Below are positions 19,990 through 28,633 of a stretch of 64,000 nt of DNA, in pieces. The position numbers were made by a program, and so were the translations under genes. The DNA lies in the NCBI GenBank assembly GCA_019894975.1, contig JAGXNO010000005.1, positions 59,116-123,115 on the forward strand, in the 5' to 3' direction. Under the pieces are notes generated by a model, which made no database searches, was not told the origin of the DNA, and saw only the letters and a list, made by a program, of their open reading frames with translations. The DNA comes from Promethearchaeota archaeon. Its GTDB lineage: Archaea; Asgardarchaeota; Lokiarchaeia; Sigyniarchaeales; SOKP01. Numbering within the stretch: the stretch's first letter is position 1; every line of letters starts with the position of its first letter.

Positions 19990-20736
19990 TTAGAAATTAA
20001 GTTTATCCCTAATCTTATCCAATTTTAAATTACACTCTCTACATAAACTATACGGTTTATTATCTATTTGTTCAACAGCTTTAGAAAATTTCATTACACA
20101 GGAATTCTCCTCACAGTGGGGGGATCCAATTAAAATATGCCCTATTTCATGAATGATTTCCTTTAACACTCTCTGTTCAAAAAGTTTATCATCTCTCACT
20201 CTATCGTAAAATTCCTCTTTCAATTTAAGTGTAGATACAACACTACATCTATGTTTTAAATGCGTTTCGCCAAACATAAATACTATATTATCGTCACTAC
20301 TCGAGTAGATAGGAAGATCCGTAAGTAATATTATAATTCCTAGTTTTTCTTTTGTTCTTATATTTATTAGTTCCTGATAAAATTTATTTGTGGGGTGCGT
20401 AGATATCTTATCATTGATTTTTCTCATTTCTTTATGCTCTTTTTTAATACCTTTAGAAAAAAGGGCTTTTCCAAAATGAAATTGTCCTAAATTATTGATA
20501 CCAAAAAAGAAGGAGTCAAAAACTTGATTTAGCAGTGATTTAATTTGTTTAAACAGATTAGTATCAAAATCTGTATAGAACATAACCCCTAAATGGCATG
20601 GCAATATTAGTTTTTTAAGCTCCTCGTCTACTAAATCAAACTCCTCAGAATAAGAAATCCCTATTCTAGTTACAAGCTTTTTTAATTTTTCCTTATACTT
20701 TCGTATCTTTTGTTCATATTTTTGAAATTTAGCCAT
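19990..20736 (-). CDS. amzA: Archaemetzincin-like zinc metalloprotease
   Basis: A 248-residue protein with the zinc site HEIGH at 196-200 and the family's downstream cysteines: His207-Cys208, Cys213, the Met-turn Met215, and CREC at 232-235. This matches the archaemetzincin layout, in which the last four cysteines bind a second zinc. The usual core is HExxHxxGxxHC, but here three residues rather than two separate the second His from Gly204, so the third zinc ligand is shifted by one position. The N-terminal 130 residues are Lys-rich and helical and longer than in minimal archaeal AmzA. It is a cytoplasmic peptidase of unknown substrate. Confidence 0.85.
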   Translation of the reverse strand: MAKFQKYEQKIRKYKEKLKKLVTRIGISYSEEFDLVDEELKKLILPCHLGVMFYTDFDTNLFKQIKSLLNQVFDSFFFGINNLGQFHFGKALFSKGIKKEHKEMRKINDKISTHPTNKFYQELINIRTKEKLGIIILLTDLPIYSSSDDNIVFMFGETHLKHRCSVVSTLKLKEEFYDRVRDDKLFEQRVLKEIIHEIGHILIGSPHCEENSCVMKFSKAVEQIDNKPYSLCRECNLKLDKIRDKLNF

Positions 20737-20885
20737 CTAATGTCAATAATTAATTATAATTTATCTAAATTAACCATTATCTTGAACTATAATGAGTTTG
20801 CCTTCATTAATAATAGGTATTTAAATCATAAATTATATTATAAAATAAATTATTTGATTTAGGATTGAAAATTTAACTTAGAATT

Positions 20886-21929
20886 ATGGGAGAAGATTCA
20901 CAGCATTTTGAAATAACGGATAATGGAAGTGAAGAACTAAAATCTGGTTCAAATGAAATGGAAGAGGATGCCAGAATTGTTAAAAAAGACGTGATTCCTC
21001 ACTTCTTTCCAACATATCGAATTAAAAGAAAATTATATCCTGTTCCAATAATTTTAGTTGTAGTAATTGCAGGTATCTTAGCGTATTTAACATATATTCA
21101 GGCAGGTGTTCAAGTAGACGGGGGATATTTTTCAGAAAGTGAGTATGGAGCAATTGGGGGGATAATCAATGGATTAATATATACTGTAATAGCTGCTTTC
21201 TCGGCTTTTATTATTATTTATATCATTAAAAAAAAAGGTGTCGGGGCTTTGATGTATATCTTTGGAATAGGGTTTGGGATGGTAACATTTTTTCAAACCT
21301 GGTTTTTTGGAGAAGTTATATTATTTATATTAATTTCGAGTTATCCTATATTATATATTTTACTTGACGTAGAACTTATCTTTTTTACAGCAGTATTTAC
21401 GGGTGTTATAATCTATAAATATTTTACTTCACAATCAATAAAAATTAAAAATTTTATAGTATTGTATATTGGGTTGCTTATTGGGGCTTCTATGGGAGTT
21501 TTAATGCCTCTTTGGACTACTATAGCCATATTAATAGGAATTTCCTTATGGGATATGTTTGCTGTTTTATATAAACATGGTCCCATAAAGCAATTAATTG
21601 ATTTGGTTTCTGAACCAGGAGAAGAAAGCAACATTTATTCTGAAGAAGAGTTAAAAGAAAGATTACAGACTGGAGAATATACATATGATACTTCTAAACT
21701 AGAAATTGGCATTGGTGACTTAGCCTTCTATAGTATGCTTACGTCCAGCGCTCTCGTTCAGACAAATAATGTAATAATTATGATTTTAACCTCTATAGCT
21801 ATTATAATTGGGACAGGAATAACGATAGCAGGTTTAAAAAGAAATAAAATTTTACCTGGGTTACCTATCTCGATCTTTTTGGGTATAGGAACTATGTTGT
21901 TATCCTGGTATATCTTTACAATTATTTAG
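20886..21929 (+). CDS. Presenilin-like intramembrane aspartyl protease (family A22)
   Basis: A 347-residue multi-pass protein, with about 45 acidic N-terminal residues followed by around nine transmembrane segments. Three features point to the presenilin/GxGD family. The first catalytic Asp lies in GISLWDMFAVLYKHGPIKQL (Asp223), which follows the presenilin pattern around its YD motif. The second lies in EIGIGDLAFYSML (Asp278), equivalent to the GxGD motif. The third is LPGLPISIFLG (324-326) in place of the PAL motif. An acidic loop of about 35 residues separates the two Asp helices. Such proteases cut helices within the membrane. YD is WD and PAL is PGL here, both conservative changes. It stands alone before a 3-hydroxyacyl-CoA dehydrogenase. 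I am confident of the family, not of activity. Confidence 0.88.
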   Translation: MGEDSQHFEITDNGSEELKSGSNEMEEDARIVKKDVIPHFFPTYRIKRKLYPVPIILVVVIAGILAYLTYIQAGVQVDGGYFSESEYGAIGGIINGLIYTVIAAFSAFIIIYIIKKKGVGALMYIFGIGFGMVTFFQTWFFGEVILFILISSYPILYILLDVELIFFTAVFTGVIIYKYFTSQSIKIKNFIVLYIGLLIGASMGVLMPLWTTIAILIGISLWDMFAVLYKHGPIKQLIDLVSEPGEESNIYSEEELKERLQTGEYTYDTSKLEIGIGDLAFYSMLTSSALVQTNNVIIMILTSIAIIIGTGITIAGLKRNKILPGLPISIFLGIGTMLLSWYIFTII

Positions 21930-21999
21930 GAATGAGTTTAATTTTAAAATTTTCTTAATAATTTTAAAAAATTTATGCCCGTAAAGGAAGTGAACGTTT

Positions 22000-23187
22000 A
22001 TGGTTAATATCGATGACATCAGCACTATTGCTATAATCGGTACGGGGATTATGGGCCATGAGATTGCTCAAGTTGCTCTTATGGGGGGTTTTAAAACTGT
22101 TATTTTGAATGATTTATCTGCAGATATCATTAATAATGCTGAGAAAAAAATTAAAACTGGCTTGAAAAAGCTTGAATCTAAAGGAATATTAAATGAAGGA
22201 TATACTACCTCTAATTTAATGAATAGCCTGGTTAAAGAGGTTAACTTAGAAAAAGCCATTTATAATGCAGACTTTATAATTGAAGCAATTCCCGAAGTTA
22301 TGAAGCTTAAAAAAGCGCTTTTTAAGAAATTAGGAGAATTCTCTCCTGAACATGCTATTTTAGCTACAAATACGTCTACAATGAGCATTTCTGAGATAGC
22401 GTCAGCATCAAATAAACCTCATAAAGTCATTGGATGCCACTTCTTCACACCCATAGTTGTATTACGGTTAATTGAAATCATTAAAGGGAAAAAAACATCC
22501 GAAGATACCGTAGAAGTTGCTAAAGCTGTTTGTCAAAGGTTTCCAGCACTTCAAGGAAAACGATTTTTACCTATTCTCCAAAAGGAGAGTCCAGGTTTTA
22601 TTGTAAACCGCATAACGGGAGCAACATCTATTTATTTAAACTGGCTTCTTGAATTTTCGAGAAAGAAAGGAATACCTTTAGAAAAAATTGATGCTGATAC
22701 AGAATCTTTTGCTGAAATTGGACCGTTTGCAAAATTAGATCATCTCGGCCTCGATACAGTGTATAACGCTCTCAGCTATTTGGCAGAAGAGCTTTCACCT
22801 GAATTTGCTCCGGGAAAAACGTTAACAAGCTTAGTCAAGAATGGGCATCTTGGCTTAAAAACAGGGAAAGGTTTGTTTGATTGGAAAGAAGGGAACCCTA
22901 ATTTTAAGAAAAATGAAAAAGCAGGACTGTTTAATATTGACTTATTCATGGCTATTCAATTAAATGAGGGTTGTAGACTTCTTGAAGATAGGATCGTCTC
23001 GAGTTATAAATTAATAGATGATTCGATGATGACGGGAATGAACCTACCCGGACCTTTTGGCCCTGGAAAAAGGAACTATGAAAGATGGACACGATTGTTA
23101 GAAGAATTTGTAGAAAACACTGGTATTAACTATTTGAAACCCTGCAACTTAATGAAATCTGGTGGCTTTATTAAAATGAGAAAATGA
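22000..23187 (+). CDS. 3-hydroxyacyl-CoA dehydrogenase family protein
   Basis: An NAD-dependent enzyme of fatty-acid beta-oxidation or butanoyl-CoA metabolism. The Rossmann motif IIGTGIMGHEIA is at residues 12-23, followed by TNTSTMSISEIA, HFFTPIVVLRLIEII (with the catalytic His and partner region) and SPGFIVNRI. The C-terminal domain has GPFAKLDHLGLDTVYN and GLKTGKGLFDW. A second C-terminal 3HCDH-like helical repeat (residues about 300-395) makes it 395 residues, longer than the minimal 280-residue enzyme. The RBS gaagtgaac-type region precedes ATG. The neighbours are membrane proteins, so no operon partner for a CoA pathway is visible. Confidence 0.92.
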   Translation: MVNIDDISTIAIIGTGIMGHEIAQVALMGGFKTVILNDLSADIINNAEKKIKTGLKKLESKGILNEGYTTSNLMNSLVKEVNLEKAIYNADFIIEAIPEVMKLKKALFKKLGEFSPEHAILATNTSTMSISEIASASNKPHKVIGCHFFTPIVVLRLIEIIKGKKTSEDTVEVAKAVCQRFPALQGKRFLPILQKESPGFIVNRITGATSIYLNWLLEFSRKKGIPLEKIDADTESFAEIGPFAKLDHLGLDTVYNALSYLAEELSPEFAPGKTLTSLVKNGHLGLKTGKGLFDWKEGNPNFKKNEKAGLFNIDLFMAIQLNEGCRLLEDRIVSSYKLIDDSMMTGMNLPGPFGPGKRNYERWTRLLEEFVENTGINYLKPCNLMKSGGFIKMRK

Positions 23188-23253
23188 TAAGGTTTCCATA
23201 AAGCTTTAATAAAACTTTTCATAACTTTATTAAAAAAAGGAGTAGCAGTCAGA

Positions 23254-24294
23254 ATGTCTTTTATAAATGGTCTTAAGATCTTCATTAAAAAACCTATTTA
23301 TGTATTGATTATGGGTTTGTTTATCGCAGCTTGGGTTTTAATATTATTTGGTTATACTATTTTTACGGTTCAAGGATATTATCTATTTCTTTTCTTCTTT
23401 ATTGGTATTTTAATGGGATTTACACTCCTCTTATTTTTTATTTCTTTCTTTAAACAAATTGAAAATATGAGTTATGTTTATATTATCATCATATTTTTTG
23501 TTTCAATACCACTTATCATAATTTTTAAAGGTGTTCTTAAATCTTTATACTTCCCTCTTTTAATTGGAAATCAATTGCTTACAGCGTTTTTTGCTTTTAA
23601 ATTATGTATGGATTCATCAATAAAAGTCGATAACTTTTTCTACAATGACGAAAAATCAAGAGGATTCACTAGACCGATAGAATTTATAATATTTGGAATA
23701 ATTGCTTTATCAGGTTTTATCTTGACATGGAATGTAATGCGTAGGTTAACTCCAGGTGCAGCACTAAGAAGTGCAAATGTCTTTAGAATTATATTTTGGA
23801 TTGATTTTATATTAATAATTATTGTATTAGTGAGAGTATTGATTACAAAGAGATTAGCAGCATATGTGACTTTATTTTTCCTATTAACTTTTTTCTATAT
23901 TCTCTATATTTTTATAGACATTATTGCGGGTATTTTATTCCCAGATACATTAAGCTTTGCATGGTATTTCTTTATATTTGACCTCGTTTTATTCATTTAT
24001 ATTATCGGTTCAATATTCGATAAGGTGGAATATTTAGAAACAAAATTCAAGATACTAACAGCTGAAACCATATCTTTGTTAGTAATTTTATTGAAATTAA
24101 TTGCCCAATTTTTCAAAATTATTCCAGAGATCCCCGGATTAAGAGTTGGTATTGATTATGTAAGGCTACAATTTGGATTACAAATATTTCTATTATGGAT
24201 GTTCATAATTTTTATCCTAATTTTTGGGATACATTCAATAGTTATGCATAAAGAAGGGGAAATTGACACCTCTGATATGGATGACAACTCATAA
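23254..24294 (+). CDS. Polytopic membrane protein of unknown function
   Basis: A 346-residue protein dominated by nine or ten hydrophobic segments rich in Ile, Leu and Phe, with a short polar loop near residues 130-145 and an acidic C-terminal tail (GEIDTSDMDDNS). No transporter or enzyme signature is recognisable. It follows the hydroxyacyl-CoA dehydrogenase gene on the same strand by 66 bases and may be read from the same transcript. Confidence 0.7.
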   Translation: MSFINGLKIFIKKPIYVLIMGLFIAAWVLILFGYTIFTVQGYYLFLFFFIGILMGFTLLLFFISFFKQIENMSYVYIIIIFFVSIPLIIIFKGVLKSLYFPLLIGNQLLTAFFAFKLCMDSSIKVDNFFYNDEKSRGFTRPIEFIIFGIIALSGFILTWNVMRRLTPGAALRSANVFRIIFWIDFILIIIVLVRVLITKRLAAYVTLFFLLTFFYILYIFIDIIAGILFPDTLSFAWYFFIFDLVLFIYIIGSIFDKVEYLETKFKILTAETISLLVILLKLIAQFFKIIPEIPGLRVGIDYVRLQFGLQIFLLWMFIIFILIFGIHSIVMHKEGEIDTSDMDDNS

Positions 24295-24365
24295 ATTATA
24301 GCATAATGATTTTTTAAATAAATTTAATTTATAATATTTGGAGTAAATTAGTATAATTCTTTATT

Positions 24366-24656
24366 ATGGCTAAAACAGAAAAAGGAATCAAAACGGGATT
24401 AGAGAAAATAATAGAATATTTCAATTCTAATCTTGAAGAGAACCACCCTATAGCAATTGCGAAAGTTGTGGAAGACACGGGCTTCTCTTGGAGTTTTATC
24501 AAAAAAACTTTGGCCAAGATAAAAGAAAATTATGATGGATTTCATTTTGAAAAGTCAGGAAATACTTGGATTACATGGAAAGACCGAGACCACATAATTA
24601 AGAAGTTAGATGAAACATGTTCTCGCTTATTAGAAGATTCTGATGATGAATGTTAG
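24366..24656 (+). CDS. Small winged-helix-like protein
   Basis: A 96-residue protein. Residues about 10-75 form a helix-turn-helix-like pattern: a helix (KTGLEKIIEYFNSNL), a second segment (HPIAIAKVVEDTGFSW) and a third helix (SFIKKTLAKIKENY), followed by a beta wing (FHFEKSGNTWITW). This is the layout of a winged-helix DNA-binding domain. The tail is acidic. A regulatory role is inferred only from this pattern. It precedes the FrhB-like gene, whose promoter contains a 22-base palindrome, so it is one candidate for the regulator of that site. Confidence 0.6.
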   Translation: MAKTEKGIKTGLEKIIEYFNSNLEENHPIAIAKVVEDTGFSWSFIKKTLAKIKENYDGFHFEKSGNTWITWKDRDHIIKKLDETCSRLLEDSDDEC

Positions 24657-24803
24657 TATTTTATAAGAAATTATTAATTTAAATTCTTTTATACAAAGTC
24701 TCTTTCTCTTTTCTTTCACTCAATTTAATCCAATTTTCTTCTACAGGAGCATTTCAAAAAAAATAAAATAAATAATAAATATCTTAAAAATTTAGTTTTA
24801 GTA

Positions 24804-24825
24804 TTAGTGTGAATTTTCACACTAA
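24804..24825. promoter_or_regulatory. 22-base palindrome directly before the FrhB-like start codon
   Basis: Two perfect 10-base arms, ttagtgtgaa and ttcacactaa, are separated by tt and end one base before the ATG at 24826. The symmetry and position suggest an operator that would overlap the transcription start of a near-leaderless mRNA, or an RNA hairpin that blocks the start codon. Confidence 0.6.
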
Positions 24826-25797
24826 ATGGAAAATAATGTTTGGTTAAATCAAATGAAAATTGAAAAATCAAGCCAAGATCTCGAGAATGAAGTAATTTAC
24901 TCTGGATTATGCATCCATTGTGGAAGTTGCAATGCATTTTGTCCACACATGGATTTTAACCAAGAAACTGGAGAAGCTTATGTGGTGGATGAATGTGCTG
25001 AAACGGTAGGACTTTGTTATAATGCATGTCCAAGAAGTTTTTTACCAATATCGGAAATTGAGCAAAAATTATTTGGAAAAACTCGTATTGATTTATCAGT
25101 AGGAGTTTATAATGACATAGTCCAAGTAAAATCCGGCAGCAAAGATGATATTTTATATAATCTTACTTTAGCCGCCTTTGAATCAGGAGTAGTTAAGCAT
25201 ATGGTCTTAAGTGAACCAAAAAGTAAAAAACCACCTGTAGCATTTCCTGTTGTAGTAGATAGTGCAAAAGATGCCAAGAAGTACATACCTAAAGCAACCA
25301 TGGATAATGCAGGACCTCTAATTACAGGTATTGGTCAAGCTTATAAGGATTACAAACGTGATATCGGAATAATTGCAAATCCATGTCATTTACAAGGATT
25401 AGCTAAAATTCTTACTAGTGATTTCAATACTGGAGCAGAGAGAACGTCATTAACTATCGCTTTTGCTTGTTCCTCAGGTGGAATGACAGGTTGTAAATAT
25501 TGTACCGACTTTTCTGGTGAATTTTCTGATATTTCCTATTCACCGTGGGGTGCTCCTAAAGGTTCTGGCGAAGCTTTTCTAATAATTCGAACTGAAGCTG
25601 GTCAAAAAGTTGTCGATGCTGCTGTGAAGAAGAAATTAATCGAAATTACTGACCCAAATCCAGATTTATCAGAAATGAAGAAATTTCTCAACAAGAAACG
25701 CAAAAAGAATTTCTTAACTCTTCTTGGAAAAGATTTAATCACCGCAAAATATTTAGATCTTAGCATCGATGAGTTAAAAGATATTCTTGAAGAATAA
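24826..25797 (+). CDS. F420 hydrogenase/dehydrogenase beta subunit (FrhB)-like Fe-S flavoprotein
   Basis: A 323-residue protein. The N-terminal ferredoxin-like part has CIHCGSCNAFCPH (residues about 28-40) and a second cysteine set CAETVGLCYNACPR (about 58-71), enough for two [4Fe-4S] clusters. The rest matches the FrhB N- and C-terminal domains (GVVKHMVLSEP; a PCHLQGLAKI segment; FACSSGGMTGCKYC; SPWGAPKGSGEAF) that bind FAD and F420. Members pass electrons between F420 and ferredoxin or other partners such as hydrogenase, formate dehydrogenase or sulfite reductase. No partner subunit gene is adjacent, so it probably works with proteins encoded elsewhere. A long palindrome overlaps its start region. 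Confidence 0.87.
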   Translation: MENNVWLNQMKIEKSSQDLENEVIYSGLCIHCGSCNAFCPHMDFNQETGEAYVVDECAETVGLCYNACPRSFLPISEIEQKLFGKTRIDLSVGVYNDIVQVKSGSKDDILYNLTLAAFESGVVKHMVLSEPKSKKPPVAFPVVVDSAKDAKKYIPKATMDNAGPLITGIGQAYKDYKRDIGIIANPCHLQGLAKILTSDFNTGAERTSLTIAFACSSGGMTGCKYCTDFSGEFSDISYSPWGAPKGSGEAFLIIRTEAGQKVVDAAVKKKLIEITDPNPDLSEMKKFLNKKRKKNFLTLLGKDLITAKYLDLSIDELKDILEE

Positions 25798-25821
25798 ACT
25801 ATTTTTTATTTCTATTTCTTT

Positions 25822-26376
25822 TTACTTTTCTTTTTCAGCTTTTTGTTTTTCAAGAATTAGACGAGTTAAAGTTTCAAAAATTAGTCTGTTATTTTCACCA
25901 CTTTTAGATGATGTTTCAAAAAAATAATCCAATTTAAATTTCTCTTTGAATTCTTCTGCTTGTTCTGTCTCTACACTTCTCCGTACGTCAGCCAAGTCAA
26001 GCTTTTCTCCAACTAGGATAAAAGCAGGATTACTAGCATTTTCGTTAACAATATCATACCATTCAGTTAAACTATCAAAACTAGTACGTCTTGTAATGTC
26101 ATAACAAATAATACATCCACGCGCTCCTCTGGCATAATTCGGTAAGAAGAGCCGAAAACGTCTTTCACCCGCAAAATCCCAGATTTGTAATCTGCTGGGA
26201 GTATCGTCTACATCAACATCATAAGTCGCTAGATCGGTTCCAATAGTGATTTTCTGTGGAATAAACTGTCCTGTTGTTAATCTTTGAACCATTGTAGATT
26301 TACCCACACCCCCATCACCAACTATAACAACTTTGAAAAGCATTTTTTGCGTAGACATTATCCAGTTCTTACTCAA
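25822..26376 (-). CDS. Rab-like small GTPase with unusual G4 motif
   Basis: A 184-residue Ras-superfamily GTPase. The P-loop is GDGGVGKS (20-27), the switch I Thr is Thr44 in TIGTD, switch II is WDFAGERRF (66-74) and G5 is FETSSKSGE. Two positions depart from the norm: the catalytic Gln of DxxGQ is Glu71, and the guanine-specificity motif NKxD is EKLD (124-127). Effector-side residues resemble Rab/Ran more than Arf. No C-terminal cysteine for prenylation is present; the tail is Lys/Glu-rich. An internal Met (7 or 12) could be the true start. It is convergent with the FrhB-like gene. Confidence 0.9.
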   Translation of the reverse strand: MSKNWIMSTQKMLFKVVIVGDGGVGKSTMVQRLTTGQFIPQKITIGTDLATYDVDVDDTPSRLQIWDFAGERRFRLFLPNYARGARGCIICYDITRRTSFDSLTEWYDIVNENASNPAFILVGEKLDLADVRRSVETEQAEEFKEKFKLDYFFETSSKSGENNRLIFETLTRLILEKQKAEKEK

Positions 26377-26422
26377 GTTAAAAGAGTATTAATATTAATA
26401 TGTACAAGGGTTTTATAAATTT

Positions 26423-27298
26423 TTATTCAATATTTAATTGATTTCTTATTTTATTATTGAGAACTTTAAGATTTTCAAGAATAACCATTTGAGTATCCTT
26501 GGGCAATGGTTTAAGAACATTATCTAAATCTTTTTTATTAAAAAGATTAACCTCCCGATTATTAAAAAATAAGGAAATTCCAGCAGTAGCTGGCGAAATT
26601 ATGAAAATTAGATATAGTAAAAAAGAAACAACTAATGGATCTGAACCCGCACTTCCAGTTCCAGGCAGATTTAGTTGAACCCCAAGAAGAGGATCTTGAT
26701 CTAAAGTGAGGATTAAAATAGAATTTACAATGTTTAAGACAAGAAATATTAACAAATTGGTAATTAAAATTAATTTAAAATGTTTAATTTTTAGATAGGA
26801 AATCACAGATTCATGATCTTTAATAGGTTTTTTATCATTTCCACCGAAAATGATTTCTAATTTAGTATTTTCCCATAGATCAATGAAGATCCAAAAAAAT
26901 CCAAAGGTATATAAAAAAATAAACAACCAGTTAAAATAAGGGAAATATCTATCTATTATATGGGGATTATAAAGAGATTCCGCGCCTAACCAGAAAATTA
27001 GAATCAGTTGAAAGAGCGCAGAGAAAAATAATCGATTAGCATGCCTTTTTTCTAATCCGAGCGGATTATATACAACAGAAGGATTGTCAAATTTGGTTCT
27101 CCATTTGTTTATATTAATAATTCTAAAAAATATTGAAAATCCTAATGTTATAAGCGGAAATAGTAAGAGGGTGATATTCTCCCATACTTGAGTAATTACT
27201 AATAGAAACAGAAAACTAAATATAACTATATCCCGAATTACAGTTTCATTAATAAGATCTCTTATTGTTAGATAAAACTTATCACTATCTTCACTCAT
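26423..27298 (-). CDS. Polytopic membrane protein of unknown function
   Basis: A 291-residue protein with about six hydrophobic segments, two of them paired near the N-terminus (IVIFSFLFLLVITQVW, then LLLFPLITLGFSIFF), and a soluble C-terminus of about 40 residues (DLDNVLKPLPKDTQMVILENL) that may form a helical bundle. No family is recognised. It lies upstream of the Rab-like GTPase on the same strand with only a 46-base gap, so the two may be co-transcribed and this protein could be a membrane partner; that is inference from position only. Confidence 0.68.
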   Translation of the reverse strand: MSEDSDKFYLTIRDLINETVIRDIVIFSFLFLLVITQVWENITLLLFPLITLGFSIFFRIININKWRTKFDNPSVVYNPLGLEKRHANRLFFSALFQLILIFWLGAESLYNPHIIDRYFPYFNWLFIFLYTFGFFWIFIDLWENTKLEIIFGGNDKKPIKDHESVISYLKIKHFKLILITNLLIFLVLNIVNSILILTLDQDPLLGVQLNLPGTGSAGSDPLVVSFLLYLIFIISPATAGISLFFNNREVNLFNKKDLDNVLKPLPKDTQMVILENLKVLNNKIRNQLNIE

Positions 27299-27385
27299 TT
27301 TTTAATTAAAAGCAATCTTAATAATTAAACTTTTATGATTATATGTTTTGAATGATCTACTCCTTGCTATTAAGTAAATCAGAAT

Positions 27386-27397
27386 TAGGTTAACCTA
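27386..27397. promoter_or_regulatory. 12-base perfect palindrome in the gcvT divergent promoter region
   Basis: The sequence taggttaaccta is its own reverse complement and lies midway between the divergent starts of the membrane protein gene and gcvT. It is more GC-rich than its surroundings and could be an operator. No second copy was seen elsewhere in this gap. Confidence 0.3.
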
Positions 27398-27501
27398 TAC
27401 TTATCTCTTGTTCTTAACACTAAAAATTTAAATTTCTCACACTATTTTATTCTACAACATACCTCTTGCACATTTAATCGTGTTAAGATGGTGTAGAAAA
27501 A

Positions 27502-28599
27502 GTGAAAAGTGAAAAACTCAAAGGTAAAAAAACACCCCTTTACGATATTCATCGTAAACTCGGTGGTCGCATGGTAGAATTTTCTGGATGGTTAATGCCC
27601 GTTCAATATGAGAGTATTATTAAGGAACATGAAGCTGTTCGGTCTAATGCGGGAATATTTGATGTATCACACATGGGTGAATTTTTGCTTAAAGGCAGGG
27701 ATATAATCTCGTTTCTCCAATATATCATGATAAACGATTTAAAACTATTGGAGCTATCAAAGGGTCAATATTCTTGCATGTGTTACAAAAATGGGACCGT
27801 GGTTGATGATTTAATGTATTATGAAGAGAAGGAAGATCTCTTTAGAATGATCGTCAATGCTGGAAATATTGAGAAGGATTTTCAATGGCTAAATCAGCAT
27901 ATTATGGAACAAGATGTGAAAGTTCAAAATCTTTCTTCCGAACGTGGGCGTTTAGCATTTCAAGGGCCTAAAACTGATGATCTTCTCCAACCCCTTGTGG
28001 ATATTGAATTATCTAATATTAAAAGATTCTATTTTAGGCATTGTAATCTTAATAATATCCCAATATTTATAGCTAGAACGGGTTATACTGGAGAAAAAGG
28101 GTTTGAAATTTCGTTTGATATTAGTTATTCAGAAGAAATTTGGGATAGTTTGGTGAGCACTGGAGCAAAACCTGCTGGTTTAGGAGCAAGAGATTCGTTA
28201 AGGTTAGAAGCGTGTTATTCTTTATATGGCCATGAAATAAATGATTCAATAACTCCAATTGAAGCAGGATTAAGTTGGTTAGTAAAACCTAAGGAAGGTA
28301 TAGATTATATTGGTAAAGAAATTCTTATGAAACAGAAATCTAAGGGCACAAAAAGAATTCTAGTTGGTCTCGATTTAATAGATAAGGGAATTATTAGAGA
28401 AAATTATAATATTTTCAAAGATGGAGAAGAGATTGGATATGTAACATCTGGAGGTTTTTCACCTACCCTCAAAAAAACAATTGGCCTTGGATTGGTAAAA
28501 ACACAACATAAAAATGTTGGAACTGAAATAGAAATCGAGATCCGAGGAAAATTTTTAAAGGGGAAAATTGTTGAGACACCATTTTATCGGAATGTATAA
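27502..28599 (+). CDS. gcvT: Glycine cleavage system T protein (aminomethyltransferase)
   Basis: Releases ammonia and passes the methylene group of glycine from the lipoyl arm of GcvH to a pterin carrier. Visible segments: MVEFSGWLMPVQYESI near residue 24, FDVSHMGEF near 52, GRLAFQGPK near 150, ARTGYTGEKGFEI near 190 and GLGARDSLRLEACYSLYGHE near 231, which holds the folate-site Asp/Arg region. The length of 365 residues is normal. Translation starts at GTG; the next in-frame Met would remove conserved sequence. It is first of four same-strand gcv genes. Confidence 0.96.
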   Translation: MKSEKLKGKKTPLYDIHRKLGGRMVEFSGWLMPVQYESIIKEHEAVRSNAGIFDVSHMGEFLLKGRDIISFLQYIMINDLKLLELSKGQYSCMCYKNGTVVDDLMYYEEKEDLFRMIVNAGNIEKDFQWLNQHIMEQDVKVQNLSSERGRLAFQGPKTDDLLQPLVDIELSNIKRFYFRHCNLNNIPIFIARTGYTGEKGFEISFDISYSEEIWDSLVSTGAKPAGLGARDSLRLEACYSLYGHEINDSITPIEAGLSWLVKPKEGIDYIGKEILMKQKSKGTKRILVGLDLIDKGIIRENYNIFKDGEEIGYVTSGGFSPTLKKTIGLGLVKTQHKNVGTEIEIEIRGKFLKGKIVETPFYRNV

Positions 28600-28633
28600 G
28601 TGAGAAAATATCTAAGAGAAAAAGTGAAATATA

